Part shown: piece by piece, positions 11,022-21,900 of the stretch
How positions within the stretch are numbered: the first letter of the stretch is position 1
How the letters are laid out: each line of letters starts with the position of its first letter
Source of the DNA: CAKZML01 sp963823435
GTDB lineage: Bacteria; Pseudomonadota; Gammaproteobacteria; Steroidobacterales; BM003
DNA length: 64,000 nt
Assembly (NCBI GenBank): GCA_963823435.1
Contig: CAWGLN010000009.1
Location: 124,001-188,000, forward strand
Reading direction: 5' to 3'
Program-made: the position numbers and the translations under genes
Notes under the pieces: model-generated
Told to the model about the DNA's origin: nothing
The model's input: only the letters and a program-made list of their open reading frames with translations
The model's database searches: none

Positions 11022-11587
11022 TCCCGATCGGCACCGCCCCATCGACGCACCAACCCGGACTCCAAGCCCAGCAAATCGAGCAGTCGCCCGACTGTGTGAT
11101 CCACGATGTCCTGCACGCTCGCGGGCTTGTTGTAAAACGCGGGCATGGGTGGGGCAATAATTGCGCCCAGTTGTGCTGCTTCGTATAGCAGCTTGCAATG
11201 CCCAAGGTGCAAGGGTGTCTCTCTTGGCACCAGGATCAACGGACGCCGATCCTTGAGCGTCACATCAGCTGCCCGGGTAAGCAAGGTGTCTGAATAGGAA
11301 TTGACGATACCGGACAAGCTCTTCATCGAGCAGGGGACGACCACCATGGCATCGCTGCGGAAGGAACCGCTGGAAATACACGCCGCCAGGTTTCGATCAT
11401 CGTGCACCCGGCCAGCCAGGGCCTCTACCTCGGACACCTTGAAGTCGGTTTCAAGCCTGATATTCAGCTTGCCCGTGGCGCTGAGCACCAGGTGGGTCTC
11501 CACTCCCTGGGACTCCCGCAACGCCTGCAGCAGCCGTATGCCGTAGATCACGCCACTGGCGCCGGATATTCCAACTATTACCTTCAT
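11018..11587 (-). CDS. ubiX: Flavin prenyltransferase UbiX
   Basis: 189 residues from the ATG at 11585-11587. UbiX attaches a dimethylallyl group to FMN to make the prenylated flavin used by UbiD decarboxylases in ubiquinone synthesis. The sequence opens with the FMN-binding GISGASGVIYG. It then shows VVPCSMKSLSGI with the conserved Ser/Met region, LILVPRETPLHLGH and PPMPAFY, all typical of UbiX/Pad1. The long upstream extension of the frame (MCSMPRLP...) is not conserved and is rejected. No ubiD is in the window. Confidence 0.93.
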   Translation of the reverse strand: MKVIVGISGASGVIYGIRLLQALRESQGVETHLVLSATGKLNIRLETDFKVSEVEALAGRVHDDRNLAACISSGSFRSDAMVVVPCSMKSLSGIVNSYSDTLLTRAADVTLKDRRPLILVPRETPLHLGHCKLLYEAAQLGAIIAPPMPAFYNKPASVQDIVDHTVGRLLDLLGLESGLVRRWGGADRD

Positions 11588-11689
11588 GGCGGTGACCGTT
11601 CCGGGTTCCAACTGGGGTCCACAGTGTAGCAGTACCGGCGGCAACGGTAACCGGGGCATCGAGCACATTTTGAGTTAACTTCACGCGTC

Positions 11690-12375
11690 CTATTCGAATT
11701 GCTTGAGGCTATCGACGCTCATCACGTTCAGCTGCCGCCCATCCACCTGCAGCACGCCCTCGTCAACCAGGCGACGCAACAGGCGGGAGAGAGTCTCCGG
11801 CTTGATGGACAGCCGGGCGGCAATGACCTGTCGTGACAGGTCCAACTCGATTACGCCCTTGTCCGGGGTCGTCAACTCCAGGCGATCAACCAGGAATCGC
11901 ACCAGTCGATGGGTTGCATTGGTGATGCTGAGATTCTCGATTTCCTGCAGTTGCCAGTGCAGCCGGCGAGACACATCGCCAAGCAAGGTCAGACACGCCG
12001 CGGCGTTATCGGCCAGGGCGGCCAGGTACTTCTTGTTGTCTATTCTCACCAGCAGGGAATTTTCCATGCCGACAGGCACAGACGGGAAACAAACTCTGGC
12101 TATTGAACATGATGGCTTCGGCGAAGGTGTTGCCCGAGCTGATCACGTCAATAATTTTCTTTTCACCCAGCGGTGACACCAGTGACAACTCAATCCGGCC
12201 TTCGATCACCATGAAAAAGTGTCGCGCCGGCTCACCCCGGTTGAACAGCATCTCGCCCGCCCGCACGGTTACCAGGCTGGCGTTTTCAATTATCCTCGTC
12301 CAGGTCTTCCGGCGGCAGACCTGCAAAAAGATAGTTCCTGCGCAACAGGGCAGATTCGTTTGAGTTGGTATCCAT
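11690..12375 (-). CDS. dnr: Crp/Fnr-family regulator, Dnr type (two frameshifts)
   Basis: After removing two extra bases (near 12293 and 12083) the gene gives 227 residues from the ATG at 12373-12375. The N-terminal cyclic-nucleotide-like beta roll contains NTFAEAIMF. The C-terminal winged helix holds LSIKPETLSRLLRRL as recognition helix, and NATHRLVRFLVDRL lies before it. These match Pseudomonas Dnr, a heme-dependent NO sensor that activates denitrification genes. No N-terminal cysteine cluster is present, so it is not an oxygen-sensing FNR with an iron-sulfur cluster. It lies directly downstream of hemN, separated by a terminator. No denitrification genes are in view. Confidence 0.82.
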
Positions 12376-12392
12376 GGGCGCTACTTTGCAGC

Positions 12393-12420
12393 AAAAAGGG
12401 GTGCTTTCACACCCCTTTTT
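12393..12420 (-). terminator. Rho-independent terminator after hemN
   Basis: Perfect 11-bp inverted repeat AAAAAGGGGTG / CACCCCTTTTT with a six-base loop, 30 nt past the hemN stop and just upstream of the dnr start. On the reverse strand the stem ends in a T-run, so it should stop hemN transcripts and separate them from dnr. Confidence 0.85.
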
Positions 12421-12449
12421 TACCAATCTATTTCTGCAGGCTGGGAGCC

Positions 12450-13838
12450 CTAGATAACCTTGGAAAATCGGGGCTGTTCCTTGGCGTGTTGCAGGTAGTA
12501 ATCAAACACCATGGCGATCGGGCGCAACAACAGGCGTCCGCGATCAGTCACTCGAAGATTGTCAGCGCCCAGTTCGATCAAGCCGTCTTTCTCCAGGACT
12601 TGCAGGCGGGGAATCTCGGCCGCGAAATACTCATCGAAGTCGATATTGAAGCGTTCGGAAATCGCCTTGAAATCCAGCTTGCCGTGGCACATGACTTCCT
12701 GGATCACCTTCGCCCGCAGCCGATCGTCATTGGACATGGTGTAGCCGCGTTCGATGGGTAACTGCCCCCGGTCCAGGATGGCCGTGTACACGCCGAGGTC
12801 CTTCACGTTCTGGCTGAAACTGTCGCCCACGTGCCCGATGGCGCTCATTCCCAGGCCAATCAGGTCGCAACGGGCATGGGTGGAGTAGCCCTGAAAATTC
12901 CGTTGCAGTTCACCGCGCTGCTGCGCCAGGACGAGTTCATCACTGGCCAGGGCGAAATGATCCATTCCGATGTAGACGTAGCCGGCGCCTGTCAGTCGCT
13001 CTATGGTCCGCCGCAGAATTTCGAGTTTTACCTCGGGACTGGGCAACTGATCTTCGTTGACCAATTTTTGCGCCCGGAACATTTGTGGCAAGTGCGCATA
13101 GCTGTATATCGCCAGGCGGTCCGGACGCATCTCCAGTACCGTATCCAGCGTGCGATCAAAGGTCTCCACCGTCTGCAGGGAAAGTCCGTAGATAAGATCC
13201 AGGGATACGGAGTTGAATCCTGATTGGCGGGCTGCGGTAATCAAGGCCTGCGTCTCTTCTTCACTCTGGACTCGATTCACCGCTTTCTGAACGTCCGGAT
13301 TGAAGTCCTGCACACCCAGGCTGACCCGATTGAAACCCACCGCGCCCAGACCTGCGATATCTTCGGGGCTGGCGGTACGCGGATCAATCTCGATGGAAAA
13401 TTCCTGCTGGCCGTCCAGGCGGAGAGTAAAGTTCTGGCGTAACTTTTCCATCAGGCGGCCCATTTGTTCCGGGCTCAGATAGGTGGGCGTTCCTCCGCCC
13501 AGGTGCAACTGTTGGACCTGGCGATCGATATCGAACAAACCTGCCTGCAATTCCAGGTCCTGGAACAACGGGACCAGGTAACGTTCGGCACGCTCCTGGT
13601 TGCGCGTCACAATCTTGGTGCAACCGCAGTAATAACAAAGTGAATGACAGAACGGTATGTGTACGTAAATGCTCAGCGGATCGGGGATGGGCATTGCATT
13701 GGTACGCTCTACCGCCTCCCGATAATCTTGCGCGCCAAAACCGGAATGAAATTGCACAGCGGTGGGATAGGAGGTATAGCGCGGTCCACGCCCTCCGTAA
13801 CGCTGAATGAGTTCTTGATCGAACTTGACTTTATTCAC
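12450..13838 (-). CDS. hemN: Oxygen-independent coproporphyrinogen III oxidase
   Basis: 462 residues from a GTG start (VNKVKFDQELIQRY), chosen because family members begin about here. The longest frame adds 15 residues that do not look coding. It is a radical SAM enzyme with the CxxxCxxC cluster in FCHSLCYYCGC near residue 63. It shows GPRYTSYPTA at the N-terminus, the SAM-binding GGGTPTYL, and the C-terminal HemN domain. It makes protoporphyrinogen IX in anaerobic heme synthesis. Location next to a Dnr-type regulator suggests control by low oxygen or NO. The frame is intact. Confidence 0.95.
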   Translation of the reverse strand: MNKVKFDQELIQRYGGRGPRYTSYPTAVQFHSGFGAQDYREAVERTNAMPIPDPLSIYVHIPFCHSLCYYCGCTKIVTRNQERAERYLVPLFQDLELQAGLFDIDRQVQQLHLGGGTPTYLSPEQMGRLMEKLRQNFTLRLDGQQEFSIEIDPRTASPEDIAGLGAVGFNRVSLGVQDFNPDVQKAVNRVQSEEETQALITAARQSGFNSVSLDLIYGLSLQTVETFDRTLDTVLEMRPDRLAIYSYAHLPQMFRAQKLVNEDQLPSPEVKLEILRRTIERLTGAGYVYIGMDHFALASDELVLAQQRGELQRNFQGYSTHARCDLIGLGMSAIGHVGDSFSQNVKDLGVYTAILDRGQLPIERGYTMSNDDRLRAKVIQEVMCHGKLDFKAISERFNIDFDEYFAAEIPRLQVLEKDGLIELGADNLRVTDRGRLLLRPIAMVFDYYLQHAKEQPRFSKVI

Positions 13839-13994
13839 GCCTGCCTCGCGTTTGTAAGGTGGCCGAATGATCGACCATAACAATTAGAATAGGTATAAGG
13901 GTTTTCCGGGAACCACTCGGGCGAAACCGAAACCCTGAATACCTCCCAACAGTTCTGAACGAAGCGGAAAGTCAGATTCAAACCGTCCACCGCC

Positions 13995-14783
13995 CTATTC
14001 TCCGGCCGGCCAGTGTCTGCAGTCTGCGCCCACGCCACTAGACTCACCTTGATCAGGGTCAAGTTCCCGGTTTCCGGTACCGGCCGCCCTGGCCGGCGTG
14101 ACCAGGAAGCCAACCTCCTGCAGACCCTCCACGCCTCCACGCAGGTGATCCCCGGGCTTGAGAGGGCCCACCCCGGCGGGGGTGCCGGTAAACACCAGGT
14201 CCCCGGCCCGCAACTCGAATAGCCGGGATAGATGGGACAGCACCTCGCCCACGCTCCAGGTCATGTCGGCAATATCGGCCTGCTGGCGCATCTCGCCATT
14301 GACCTCCAGCCAGATACGCCCGCGCCGCAGGTCCGATCCGTCCTGCACCAGGGTTATCGGCGATACCGGCGCGGAAAAATCAAACCCCTTGGCCGTATCC
14401 CAGGGCAATCCACGCTTTTTGGCCGCCGCCTGAAGGTCACGCCGGGTCAGGTCCACACCCACCGCATAGCCTGCCACCCTGTCCAGCGCCTGCTCCGGGG
14501 TCAGGTCCCTGCCGCCTGCCCCCAGGGCAACCACCAGTTCAATCTCGTGATGAAGGTTCTCCGTTCCCGGCGGATAGGGTATCTCACCGGATCCAGGCGT
14601 CACCGCGTCGGCGGGCTTGGAAAAGAAGCAGGGTGGTTCACGCTCGGGATCCGACCCCATCTCCCGGGCATGCTCGGCATAATTTTTACCCACACAGTAG
14701 ATGCGATGTACCGGGTAGCACTCATCCCTGCCGTGAATGGCCACCCATACGGGCGGCATGGGGGGGAAAATATAATCTGGCAT
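13995..14783 (-). CDS. Fumarylacetoacetate hydrolase family protein (fumarylpyruvate hydrolase-like)
   Basis: About 225 conserved residues plus a poorly conserved tail of some 35 residues. The start ATG at 14781-14783 follows AGGAGA. The motifs HRIYCVGKNYAEHAREMG, metal-binding HHEIELVV, GYAVGVDLTRRDLQ and VFTGTPAGVGPL are classical for the FAH superfamily (COG0179). These enzymes cleave C-C bonds in acylpyruvates or isomerise related diketo acids. The first region is closest to fumarylpyruvate hydrolases of gentisate pathways, but substrates in this family cannot be assigned from sequence alone. The odd C-terminus after FLVTPARAA may reflect another base error that hides the true stop. Confidence 0.82.
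   Translation of the reverse strand: MPDYIFPPMPPVWVAIHGRDECYPVHRIYCVGKNYAEHAREMGSDPEREPPCFFSKPADAVTPGSGEIPYPPGTENLHHEIELVVALGAGGRDLTPEQALDRVAGYAVGVDLTRRDLQAAAKKRGLPWDTAKGFDFSAPVSPITLVQDGSDLRRGRIWLEVNGEMRQQADIADMTWSVGEVLSHLSRLFELRAGDLVFTGTPAGVGPLKPGDHLRGGVEGLQEVGFLVTPARAAGTGNRELDPDQGESSGVGADCRHWPAGE
14049..14062. promoter_or_regulatory. Candidate FNR/Dnr box upstream of hemN
   Basis: TTGATCAGGGTCAA matches the FNR/Anr/Dnr consensus TTGAT-N4-ATCAA at 9 of 10 positions. It lies about 210 nt upstream of the hemN start, inside the non-conserved tail of the preceding FAH-family gene. Anaerobic activation of hemN by FNR-type regulators is well established in other bacteria. The distance is long, so this is tentative. 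Confidence 0.35.
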
Positions 14784-14861
14784 CAGATGCGTTCTCCTGA
14801 AAAATTCACCCGCACGAAACCGCAGCAGCCCGGGTAAAGCAAATGCCTGCCGGCAGGTCGA

Positions 14862-14897
14862 CAAAAAGAGGGCGCCGAAGTGAGGTCAGGGCGCCCC
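14862..14897 (-). terminator. Rho-independent terminator after the transsulfuration gene
   Basis: On the reverse strand GGGCGCC pairs with GGCGCCC across a 13-base loop and is followed by TCTTTTTG. It lies about 35 nt past the stop of the PLP enzyme gene on the same strand. Confidence 0.8.
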
Positions 14898-14929
14898 GTC
14901 TTTACGGTCAGAGGCCTCAAGCCGCCAGG

Positions 14930-16081
14930 TCAGACCTGGGCGAGAGCCTTGTCCAGGGCTTCGATCAGGTCTTCCTTGTCCTCCAGACCCACTGACAGGC
15001 GCACCAGGCCATCGATAATACCTACCCGGGCGCGTTCCTCGGGTTCCACATCGGAATGGGTCATGGTGACCGGGTGAGTAATCAGGGATTCCACCGAACC
15101 CAGGTTCTCGGCCAGGCTCCACAACTCAATGCAATCCATCAATTTCTTGCCTGCAGCCATCCCGCCTTCCACTTCGAACCAGACCATGGCGCCATAGCCA
15201 TCGGCCTGGCGACGAGCCAGTTCGTGCTGGGCAAATGACTCCAGCCCCGGGTAGCGCACTTGCTTGACCTTGGGGTGGGACTCCAGGTGACGGGCAATCG
15301 CCATGGCGTTGTCCGACTGGCGAGTGATACGCAGGGACAGGGTCTTGCAGCCCTGCAAGGTCAGCCAGGCCACCATGGGCGACATGATCATACCCGTGGC
15401 ATTCATGATGAAACGCACCTTGGCATCCAGTTCCATGGTCGCTGCCACCACCGCGCCACCCACGGTAGCGTTGTGACCATCCATGTACTTGGTCGTGCTG
15501 TGCACGCTCAAGTCCGCGCCCAATTCCAGCGGACGCTGAAAATACGGGGTCAGGAAGGTGTTATCCACTGCATGAGGGATACCCTTTTCCCGGGCGATTT
15601 TGGAAATCGCAGCGATGTCCGTCAACTTCAGGGTCGGATTGGCCGGGGTCTCGGTGAATATCAACCGGGTGTTGTCACGCACCGCCGCCCTCACCTCCTC
15701 GGGGTTGGAAGTGTCAGCGAAAGTAAAATCGACGCCGAAGCGACTGAGTATCTTGGTGCACAGGCGATAGGTTCCACCGTAGGCGACGTCGGAGATGATC
15801 GCGTGGTCACCGGCATTCAGGAACGCCAGCATCACGGCCTGTACCGCCGACATGCCGGTACCGTAACAGGTGGTCGCCGCCCCGCCCTCCAGCTCGGTCA
15901 ACTTCGCCTCCAGGGCGGAAACCGTCGGATTGGCCGAACGCGAATAGGAGTAGCCCTTGGCCAGGTACTGATCTACCGATTCCTGGACATAGGTAGTGGT
16001 CTGGTAAATGGGTGTGAGGATGGCTCCGGTCACCGGGTCCGGCGTCACGCCGGCGTGAATCTGCTTGGTTGTAAATCGCAT
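14930..16081 (-). CDS. Cys/Met-metabolism PLP enzyme (cystathionine gamma-synthase/gamma-lyase type)
   Basis: 383 residues from the ATG at 16079-16081, which follows GGAGAG. Motifs in order are TPIYQTTTYVQ, YSYSRSANPT, GTGMSAVQAV, DVAYGGTYRL, the PLP-Asp in AVDNTFLTPY and the PLP-lysine in SVHSTTKYMDGH. The C-terminal part (ENLGSVESLITHP, RLSVGLED) is also typical. The family includes cystathionine gamma-synthase, gamma-lyase, O-acylhomoserine sulfhydrylase and methionine gamma-lyase. Gamma-synthase or gamma-lyase is the best guess, and a metX gene for activated homoserine lies elsewhere in the window. The protein has its own terminator. Confidence 0.88.
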   Translation of the reverse strand: MRFTTKQIHAGVTPDPVTGAILTPIYQTTTYVQESVDQYLAKGYSYSRSANPTVSALEAKLTELEGGAATTCYGTGMSAVQAVMLAFLNAGDHAIISDVAYGGTYRLCTKILSRFGVDFTFADTSNPEEVRAAVRDNTRLIFTETPANPTLKLTDIAAISKIAREKGIPHAVDNTFLTPYFQRPLELGADLSVHSTTKYMDGHNATVGGAVVAATMELDAKVRFIMNATGMIMSPMVAWLTLQGCKTLSLRITRQSDNAMAIARHLESHPKVKQVRYPGLESFAQHELARRQADGYGAMVWFEVEGGMAAGKKLMDCIELWSLAENLGSVESLITHPVTMTHSDVEPEERARVGIIDGLVRLSVGLEDKEDLIEALDKALAQV

Positions 16082-16498
16082 CAATCTCTCCTGGGAAAGG
16101 CGTCTACCTGGGCCCGTAACGGGCGGCGGGCCTGCAATCATACACGCTGTCAGGCCCAAAACTGCAGAGGAAATTGTGCAGCGGATGCCTGCTCAGGCAG
16201 GCCAGGCATCAAAAGCGCCCCGGCCAATCCCGGGCTCAGGTACAAGCTTGGGAGTCTCTGATCTATTCATGACCGTGTATCTTGTGTCTAAAAGCCCCAG
16301 CTTCTGCGTTGCCAATCTTCGCAATAGCTGGCTATTGCGTGCGACTGGCGCCTTGGATCTGAATCTTTTCGCTCACAATCTACCAAGCCCGGAATAGGTC
16401 AGAGGCTCCCTTATGTTACATAGCGGTATTTTTGATGATTCAGCCGGGAGAATGCTAGACTGACGGCAAGTTCAGACCTAACCGATTGTGGGCAATAC
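16082..16498. promoter_or_regulatory. Divergent intergenic region with a candidate sigma-70 promoter
   Basis: No gene is seen in 417 bases. A promoter for the rightward gene is suggested by TTGATG (16432-16437), an 18-bp spacer and TAGACT (16456-16461), about 40 nt before the ATG. The middle holds the imperfect hairpin AGCTTCTGCG...CGCAATAGCT with no clear function. No riboswitch consensus could be recognised upstream of the methionine-family enzyme gene. Confidence 0.4.
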
Positions 16499-17188
16499 AT
16501 GTACCTCGATAAAAATAACGCCCTGCACCATCCATTTGACAGCCAGTTCGCGCTCACCTGCCCGCACTGCCTCACCTATTCCCACCTGACCCCGATTTCC
16601 ATTCCGCGCTACGCCCAGATGCAGCAGTACAAGCCCAAGCAAACCGGCATTGTCTACCGGTGCGACGCGTGCAACGCGGCAGTCTTCCTGAAATTCGACG
16701 TCAAGGCTTATGCCGAGGACAAAATTGAGTTTTCCAGCAAATTTTCAGAGATGGAAAGACCGCGGGAGAGCTTCAACTTCTCCTACCTGCCCGAAGAGGT
16801 GGAAGTGCTGTTCAAGGAAGCCCTGAATTGCTACGCCAACAATGCCCCCAATGCCTTCGCCTCCATGTGTCGGCGCACAGCCCGACTGGTGTTCGCCAAC
16901 CTGGGCGAAACCGGCAAGCTACGTATTTTTGACCAGTTCAACGACGTCAGGGATATGACCGAACTGGACAACGACACATTCAACGTGGTCAAGACGGTCG
17001 TCTTCGACCATGACGAACCACCTTTGCTGGATGCGGCGCAATCCGGGCTGTTGCTGGAAATGATGAAGGACATGCTCTACCAGAGCTACATTCGCAAGGG
17101 CAAGCTGCAGCAGGCCCTGATGATGCGTCGCTATTTCCTGGAAGACAGCAGCACCAATATCACACCCTTGCAGCAAAACAAGGGCTAG
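16499..17188 (+). CDS. Conserved hypothetical protein with zinc ribbon and DUF4145-like domain
   Basis: 229 residues, intact. The N-terminal third has CPHC and, about 30 residues on, CDAC, together a likely zinc ribbon. The middle segment YLPEEVEVLFKEALNCYANNAPNAF followed by MCRRTARLVF resembles DUF4145, a helical domain that often accompanies restriction or other nucleic-acid-linked proteins. It also occurs in stand-alone housekeeping-like genes of gammaproteobacteria. No catalytic residues are apparent. It is convergent with hutU, 20 bp away. A binding or adaptor role is possible, but function is unknown. Confidence 0.75.
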   Translation: MYLDKNNALHHPFDSQFALTCPHCLTYSHLTPISIPRYAQMQQYKPKQTGIVYRCDACNAAVFLKFDVKAYAEDKIEFSSKFSEMERPRESFNFSYLPEEVEVLFKEALNCYANNAPNAFASMCRRTARLVFANLGETGKLRIFDQFNDVRDMTELDNDTFNVVKTVVFDHDEPPLLDAAQSGLLLEMMKDMLYQSYIRKGKLQQALMMRRYFLEDSSTNITPLQQNKG

Positions 17189-17207
17189 CTCCTCCAATCC
17201 TTATTTG

Positions 17208-18880
17208 TTAGTCCTTATCCAGCATGGGTAAATCCAGACCGCGCTCGCGCGCCACATCGATGGCGCGCTGGTAGCCCGCGTCGGCATGCCGCATAACGCC
17301 TGTGCCCGGATCATTCACCAGCACGCGTTCCAGCGCCTGACGTGCGCGCTCGGTCCCATCGGCAACAATCACCACACCGGCGTGCAGCGAATACCCCATG
17401 CCGACCCCGCCACCGTGGTGGAAGCTCACCCAGGACGCACCGCCGGCAGTATTGAGCAGCGCATTGAGTATCGGCCAGTCAGCCACCGCATCAGAGCCGT
17501 CACGCATACCTTCTGTCTCACGGTTGGGCGAGGCGACCGAGCCGGAATCCAGGTGATCCCGTCCAATAACAATCGGCGCCTTGAGTTCACCGTTGGCCAC
17601 CATCTCATTGAAGGCCAGACCCAACAGGTGACGCTCCTTGTAGCCCAGCCAGCATATACGTGCCGGTAAGCCCTGAAACTGGATCTTTTCCCGCGCGCCG
17701 TCCAGCCAGCGGTGCAAACCCACCTTGTCGGGAAAAAGTTCGCGGGCTTTTTCATCCGTGCGGTAGATATCCTCCGGATCACCCGACAGGGCCACCCAGC
17801 GAAACGGACCCACACCCTCGCAGAACAAGGGGCGTATATACAGGGGAACGAAGCCCTTGAAATCGAAGGCATTGTCCACGCCCGCATCCTGGGCCATGGC
17901 GCGTATATTGTTGCCATAGTCGAAGGTCGGGACACCATCTTGCTGGAAGGCCAGCATGGCGCGCACCTGGCGGGCCATGGACAACTTGGACAGACGCACA
18001 TATTCCACCGGGTCAGACTCGCGCAGGGCGGCGGCCTGCCGCAGGTCATAGCCCACCGGGATATAGCCGTTCAAGGGATCGTGGGCCGAGGTCTGGTCGG
18101 TAACCAGGTGGGGCTTCGTCTCCCCTTCCTGAATCTGTCCGAACACTTCGGCTGCATTGCCCAGCAAGCCTACTGAAATGATTTCGACCGTTCTGTCCCG
18201 CTTCCCGCATCCAGCCCAGGGCTTCGGACAGGGAGTCGGTCTTGCGATCCAGGTAACCGGTCTCCATGCGCTTGTCTATGCGCGACTCGTCCACCTCGAC
18301 AGCCAGGCAGGAAAGACCCGCGAAGACGGCCGCGAGAGGCTGTGCGCCACCCATACCGCCCAGACCTCCCGTGAGCAGCCACTTGCCGGCCGGGTCACCT
18401 TCGTAATGCTGACGAACGGCCTCGGCAAAGGTCTCGTAGGTGCCCTGCACGATGCCCTGGGAACCGATGTAGATCCAGGATCCGGCCGTCATCTGGCCGA
18501 ACATCATCAGGCCTTTCTTGTCCAGCTCGAAAAAGTGATCCCAGTTGGCCCAGTTACCCACCAGGTTGGAGTTGGCGATCAGCACCCGCGGGCGCGTGCT
18601 CGAAGGTCCTGAACACACCCACTGGCTTGCCCGACTGAACCAGCAGCGTCTCATCGTTTTCCAGGCGCTCCAGGGTTTCGACGATGGCGTCGAAAGACTC
18701 CCAGTCCCGGGCAGCCCGACCAATGCCGCCATAGACAATCAATTCCTTCGGGTTCTCGGCGACCACCGGATCAAGGTTGTTGAACAGCATGCGCAAGGCC
18801 GCTTCCTGCACCCAGCCCTTGCAACGCAGCGTCGTGCCGGTTGGCGCATGAATTTCCACATCACGAAACCGTGTCGTCAT
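17208..18880 (-). CDS. hutU: Urocanate hydratase (two frameshifts)
   Basis: Reads in three frames that join to 556 residues, the standard urocanase length. It adds water to urocanate to form imidazolone propionate in histidine degradation, with tightly bound NAD+ as an electrophile. Visible marks are ELIVYGGIGRAARDW at the N-terminus, the NAD-binding TGGLGGMGGAQPLA, VDESRIDKR, and the C-terminal FHHGGGVGMGYS. Extra bases occur near 18590 (APRVLIANSNLVG broken) and near 18199 in a GGG run (before VEIISVGLLGN). Other hut genes are not in the window. The next gene upstream is purL, so hutU is not in a normal hut operon here. Confidence 0.93.
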
Positions 18881-18961
18881 TTCACTATCCCCAATGTTTG
18901 AGCCGCGTCAGGTCGCCTGACCCTGCGGCTTCAGTGCTCACCGGTCGCGGTTGATCAAGCT

Positions 18962-21900
18962 TCACCCCAGCCAGACACGGGCGTTACGGAACATCCGCAT
19001 CCAGGGCCCGTCTTCGCCCCATTGTTGCGGGTGCCAGGAATTCTGCACCGTGCGCCGGGTCCGCTCCGGGTGCGGCATCATGATCGTCACCCGACCGTCT
19101 GTTGTGGTCAGCCCGGCCACACCGTCCGGTGATCCGTTCGGATTGGCAGGATAGCGAATTGCCGGCTGACCATAGTTGTCCACGTAGCCCACACTTACCA
19201 GGCCCTCGCTGCCGGCCCGGGCCCGCCCGGCCTCGATCCGGCCACTCGGCGCGACCTTCGCCGTGAGAAACGACTACCGGCATGCGTGATCCGGCCATAC
19301 CCGTCAGTAACAGCGAGGGCGATTCGCGTACCTCGACCAGGCTCAGGCGCGCCTCGAACTGCTCCGAACGGTTACGCACGAAGCGCGGCCAAAGCTCTGC
19401 ACCCGGGATCAACTCTTTCAGCGCCGACAGCATCTGGCAGCCATTGCAGGCTCCCAGCGCAAAGGTGTCGCTGCGCTGGAAGTAATCGCTGAACAAGCGT
19501 CGCGCCAGGTCATTAAAAAGTATGGACTTGGCCCAACCCTCACCGGCACCCAGCACGTCACCGTAAGAGAACCCTCCGCAGGCCGCCAGACCGTGGAATT
19601 CCTCCAGGCTGCGTCGGCCAGACAGGATATCGCTCATGTGCACGTCCACCGGTTCAAAACCCGCGTGCTCGAATGCCGAAGCCATTTCCATCTGGCTGTT
19701 TACACCCTGCTCACGCAAGATCGCCACACGTGGACGGGCGCCGGTAGCAATATACTGGGCAGCCGGGTTATCTGCCGGGTCAAAGCTCAGATCCGCGTGC
19801 AGACCCGGGTCTTCTTCGTCCAGCAGGCCATCGAATTCCTCCTGGGCGCATTCGGGATTATCACGCAGCTTCTGCATCTGGTAACTGGTCTGCGACCAGC
19901 AACGGTGCAACTCCACACGACCGGCCTCGTATTCGGCGTGACCCGGCACGCACAAAGCACAGCACTTGTTCCTGGGTCAAACCACCGATTTCGTGCGTGC
20001 AATGGCCCAGGCCGTGACTGCCCAGCACCGCCATCACCCGATTGCGATCGGACCCGCGTACTTGCAGTACGGCACCGAGTTCCTCGTTAAACAGGCTGCC
20101 CAGGGTGTCGTCGCCCAGGCAATCGAGGTTGATATGCAGACCGGTGCGGCCGGCGAAAGCCATTTCGCACAGGGTCGCCAGCAGAGCCTCCATCGGATCG
20201 ATCATGATAGGCGAGCAGCATTCTCCGGCTGATCAGGGACTGTACAGTATCGAACAAGCCCTTGAGCAATGCCGGCTTGTCCAGGTCGGGCACGGCGCCG
20301 CCATCTCGCTTGGTAGGCTCTGCGCCAGCGCTGACCCGCCCAATCGGTTGCGTCCCTGCCCCAGGTCCACCAGCAACAGGCGACTTCCCGGCTCGGGCAG
20401 CAGGCGCGGGGTAACCGTATTGCGTATATCCCTGACCGGGGCGAATGAGGAAATTATCAGCGACAGGGGGGCCACCACCTCGTGGGGGCCGTTTTCGTCT
20501 TGCCAGGAGGTTTTCATGGACAGCGAGTCCTTGCCCACCGGGATGGCAATCCCGAGAGCAGGACACAGCTCCTCGCCCACGGTCCGGACCGTGTCGTAGA
20601 GCCTGGCGTCCTCGCCCGGGATGACCGCAGGCGGCCATCCAGTTGGCCGACAGGCGCACCTTGCCGAGCTCCCCGATATCGGCGGCGGCGATATTGGTGA
20701 TGGCCTCACCGACCGCCATGCGACCCGAGGCCGGAGCGTCGGTAACGGCCAGCGGCGCACGCTCACCCATGGCCATGGCTTCTCCGGTATAGCCCATGAA
20801 TCCGCTGGCGGTCACGGCGACATCCGCCACCGGAACCTGCCAGGGACCCACCATCTGGTCACGACTCACCAGGCCGCCCACGGTGCGGTCGCCAATGGTG
20901 ATCAGGAAGGTCTTGTCCGCCACCGACGGCAGTCGCAGAACCCGCTGCACCGCCTCGTCCAGTTCGATACCGGAGCGATCGAATTCACCCGCCGGGTGCT
21001 CGATCCGCTGCACATCCCGGGTCAGTTTCGGCGCCTTGCCCAACAACACTTCCATGGGCATGTTGACCGGGAAATTCTTGAAATGACTGTCACTGACACG
21101 CAACCAGCGATCCTCAGTGGCGGTTCCGATCACGGCATAGGGACAACGCTCTCGCCGACACAGGGTCTCAAACAGCTCCAGTGACTCTGGAGCTATGGCG
21201 ATGACGTAGCGCTCCTGGGACTCATTACACCAGATCGCCATGGGAGACATGCCCGGCTCGTCGTTGGGGATATCCCGCAGAGCGCAGGTCACCGCCACGA
21301 CCACTGTGGTCCAGGGTCTCCGGCACGGCGTTGGACAGACCGCCGGCGCCCACGTCGTGGATCAGCAGGATGGGATTGTCTTCGACCAACGCCCAGCAGC
21401 GATCGATGACTTCCTGGCAGCGACGTTGCATTTCCGGGTTGTCGCGCTGTACCGAGGCAAAGTCGAGTTCTTCACTGCTCTGCCCCGAACCCATGGACGA
21501 GGCAGCGCCACCACCCAGGCCGATCAGCATGGACGGACCACCGAGCACCACGATCAGCGAGCCCGGCGTCACGTCGGACTTCTCCACGTCCTCGCCTCGA
21601 ATGTTGCCCACACCACCGGCCACCATGATGGGCTTGTGGTAGCCGCGCAGCTGCCCGTCGGCGGTTTCCTGCTCATAACTGCGGAAGTAACCACACAGAT
21701 TCGGACGACCGAATTCATTATTGAAGGCGGCACCGCCTATCGGACCCTCGAGCATGATTTGCAGGGCCGAGGCGATTCTGTCCGGCTTGCCATGGTCGAC
21801 TTCCCAGGGCTGAACAAATCCCGGGGATGCGCAGGTTGGAAACAGAGAACCCGGTCAGGCCCGCCTTGGGTTTTGAGCCTCGACCGGTGGCGCCCTCATC

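Noticed and set aside
16082..16498. SAM or other methionine riboswitch before the transsulfuration gene
   Set aside because: No recognisable aptamer core or terminator/antiterminator pair was found on the reverse strand.
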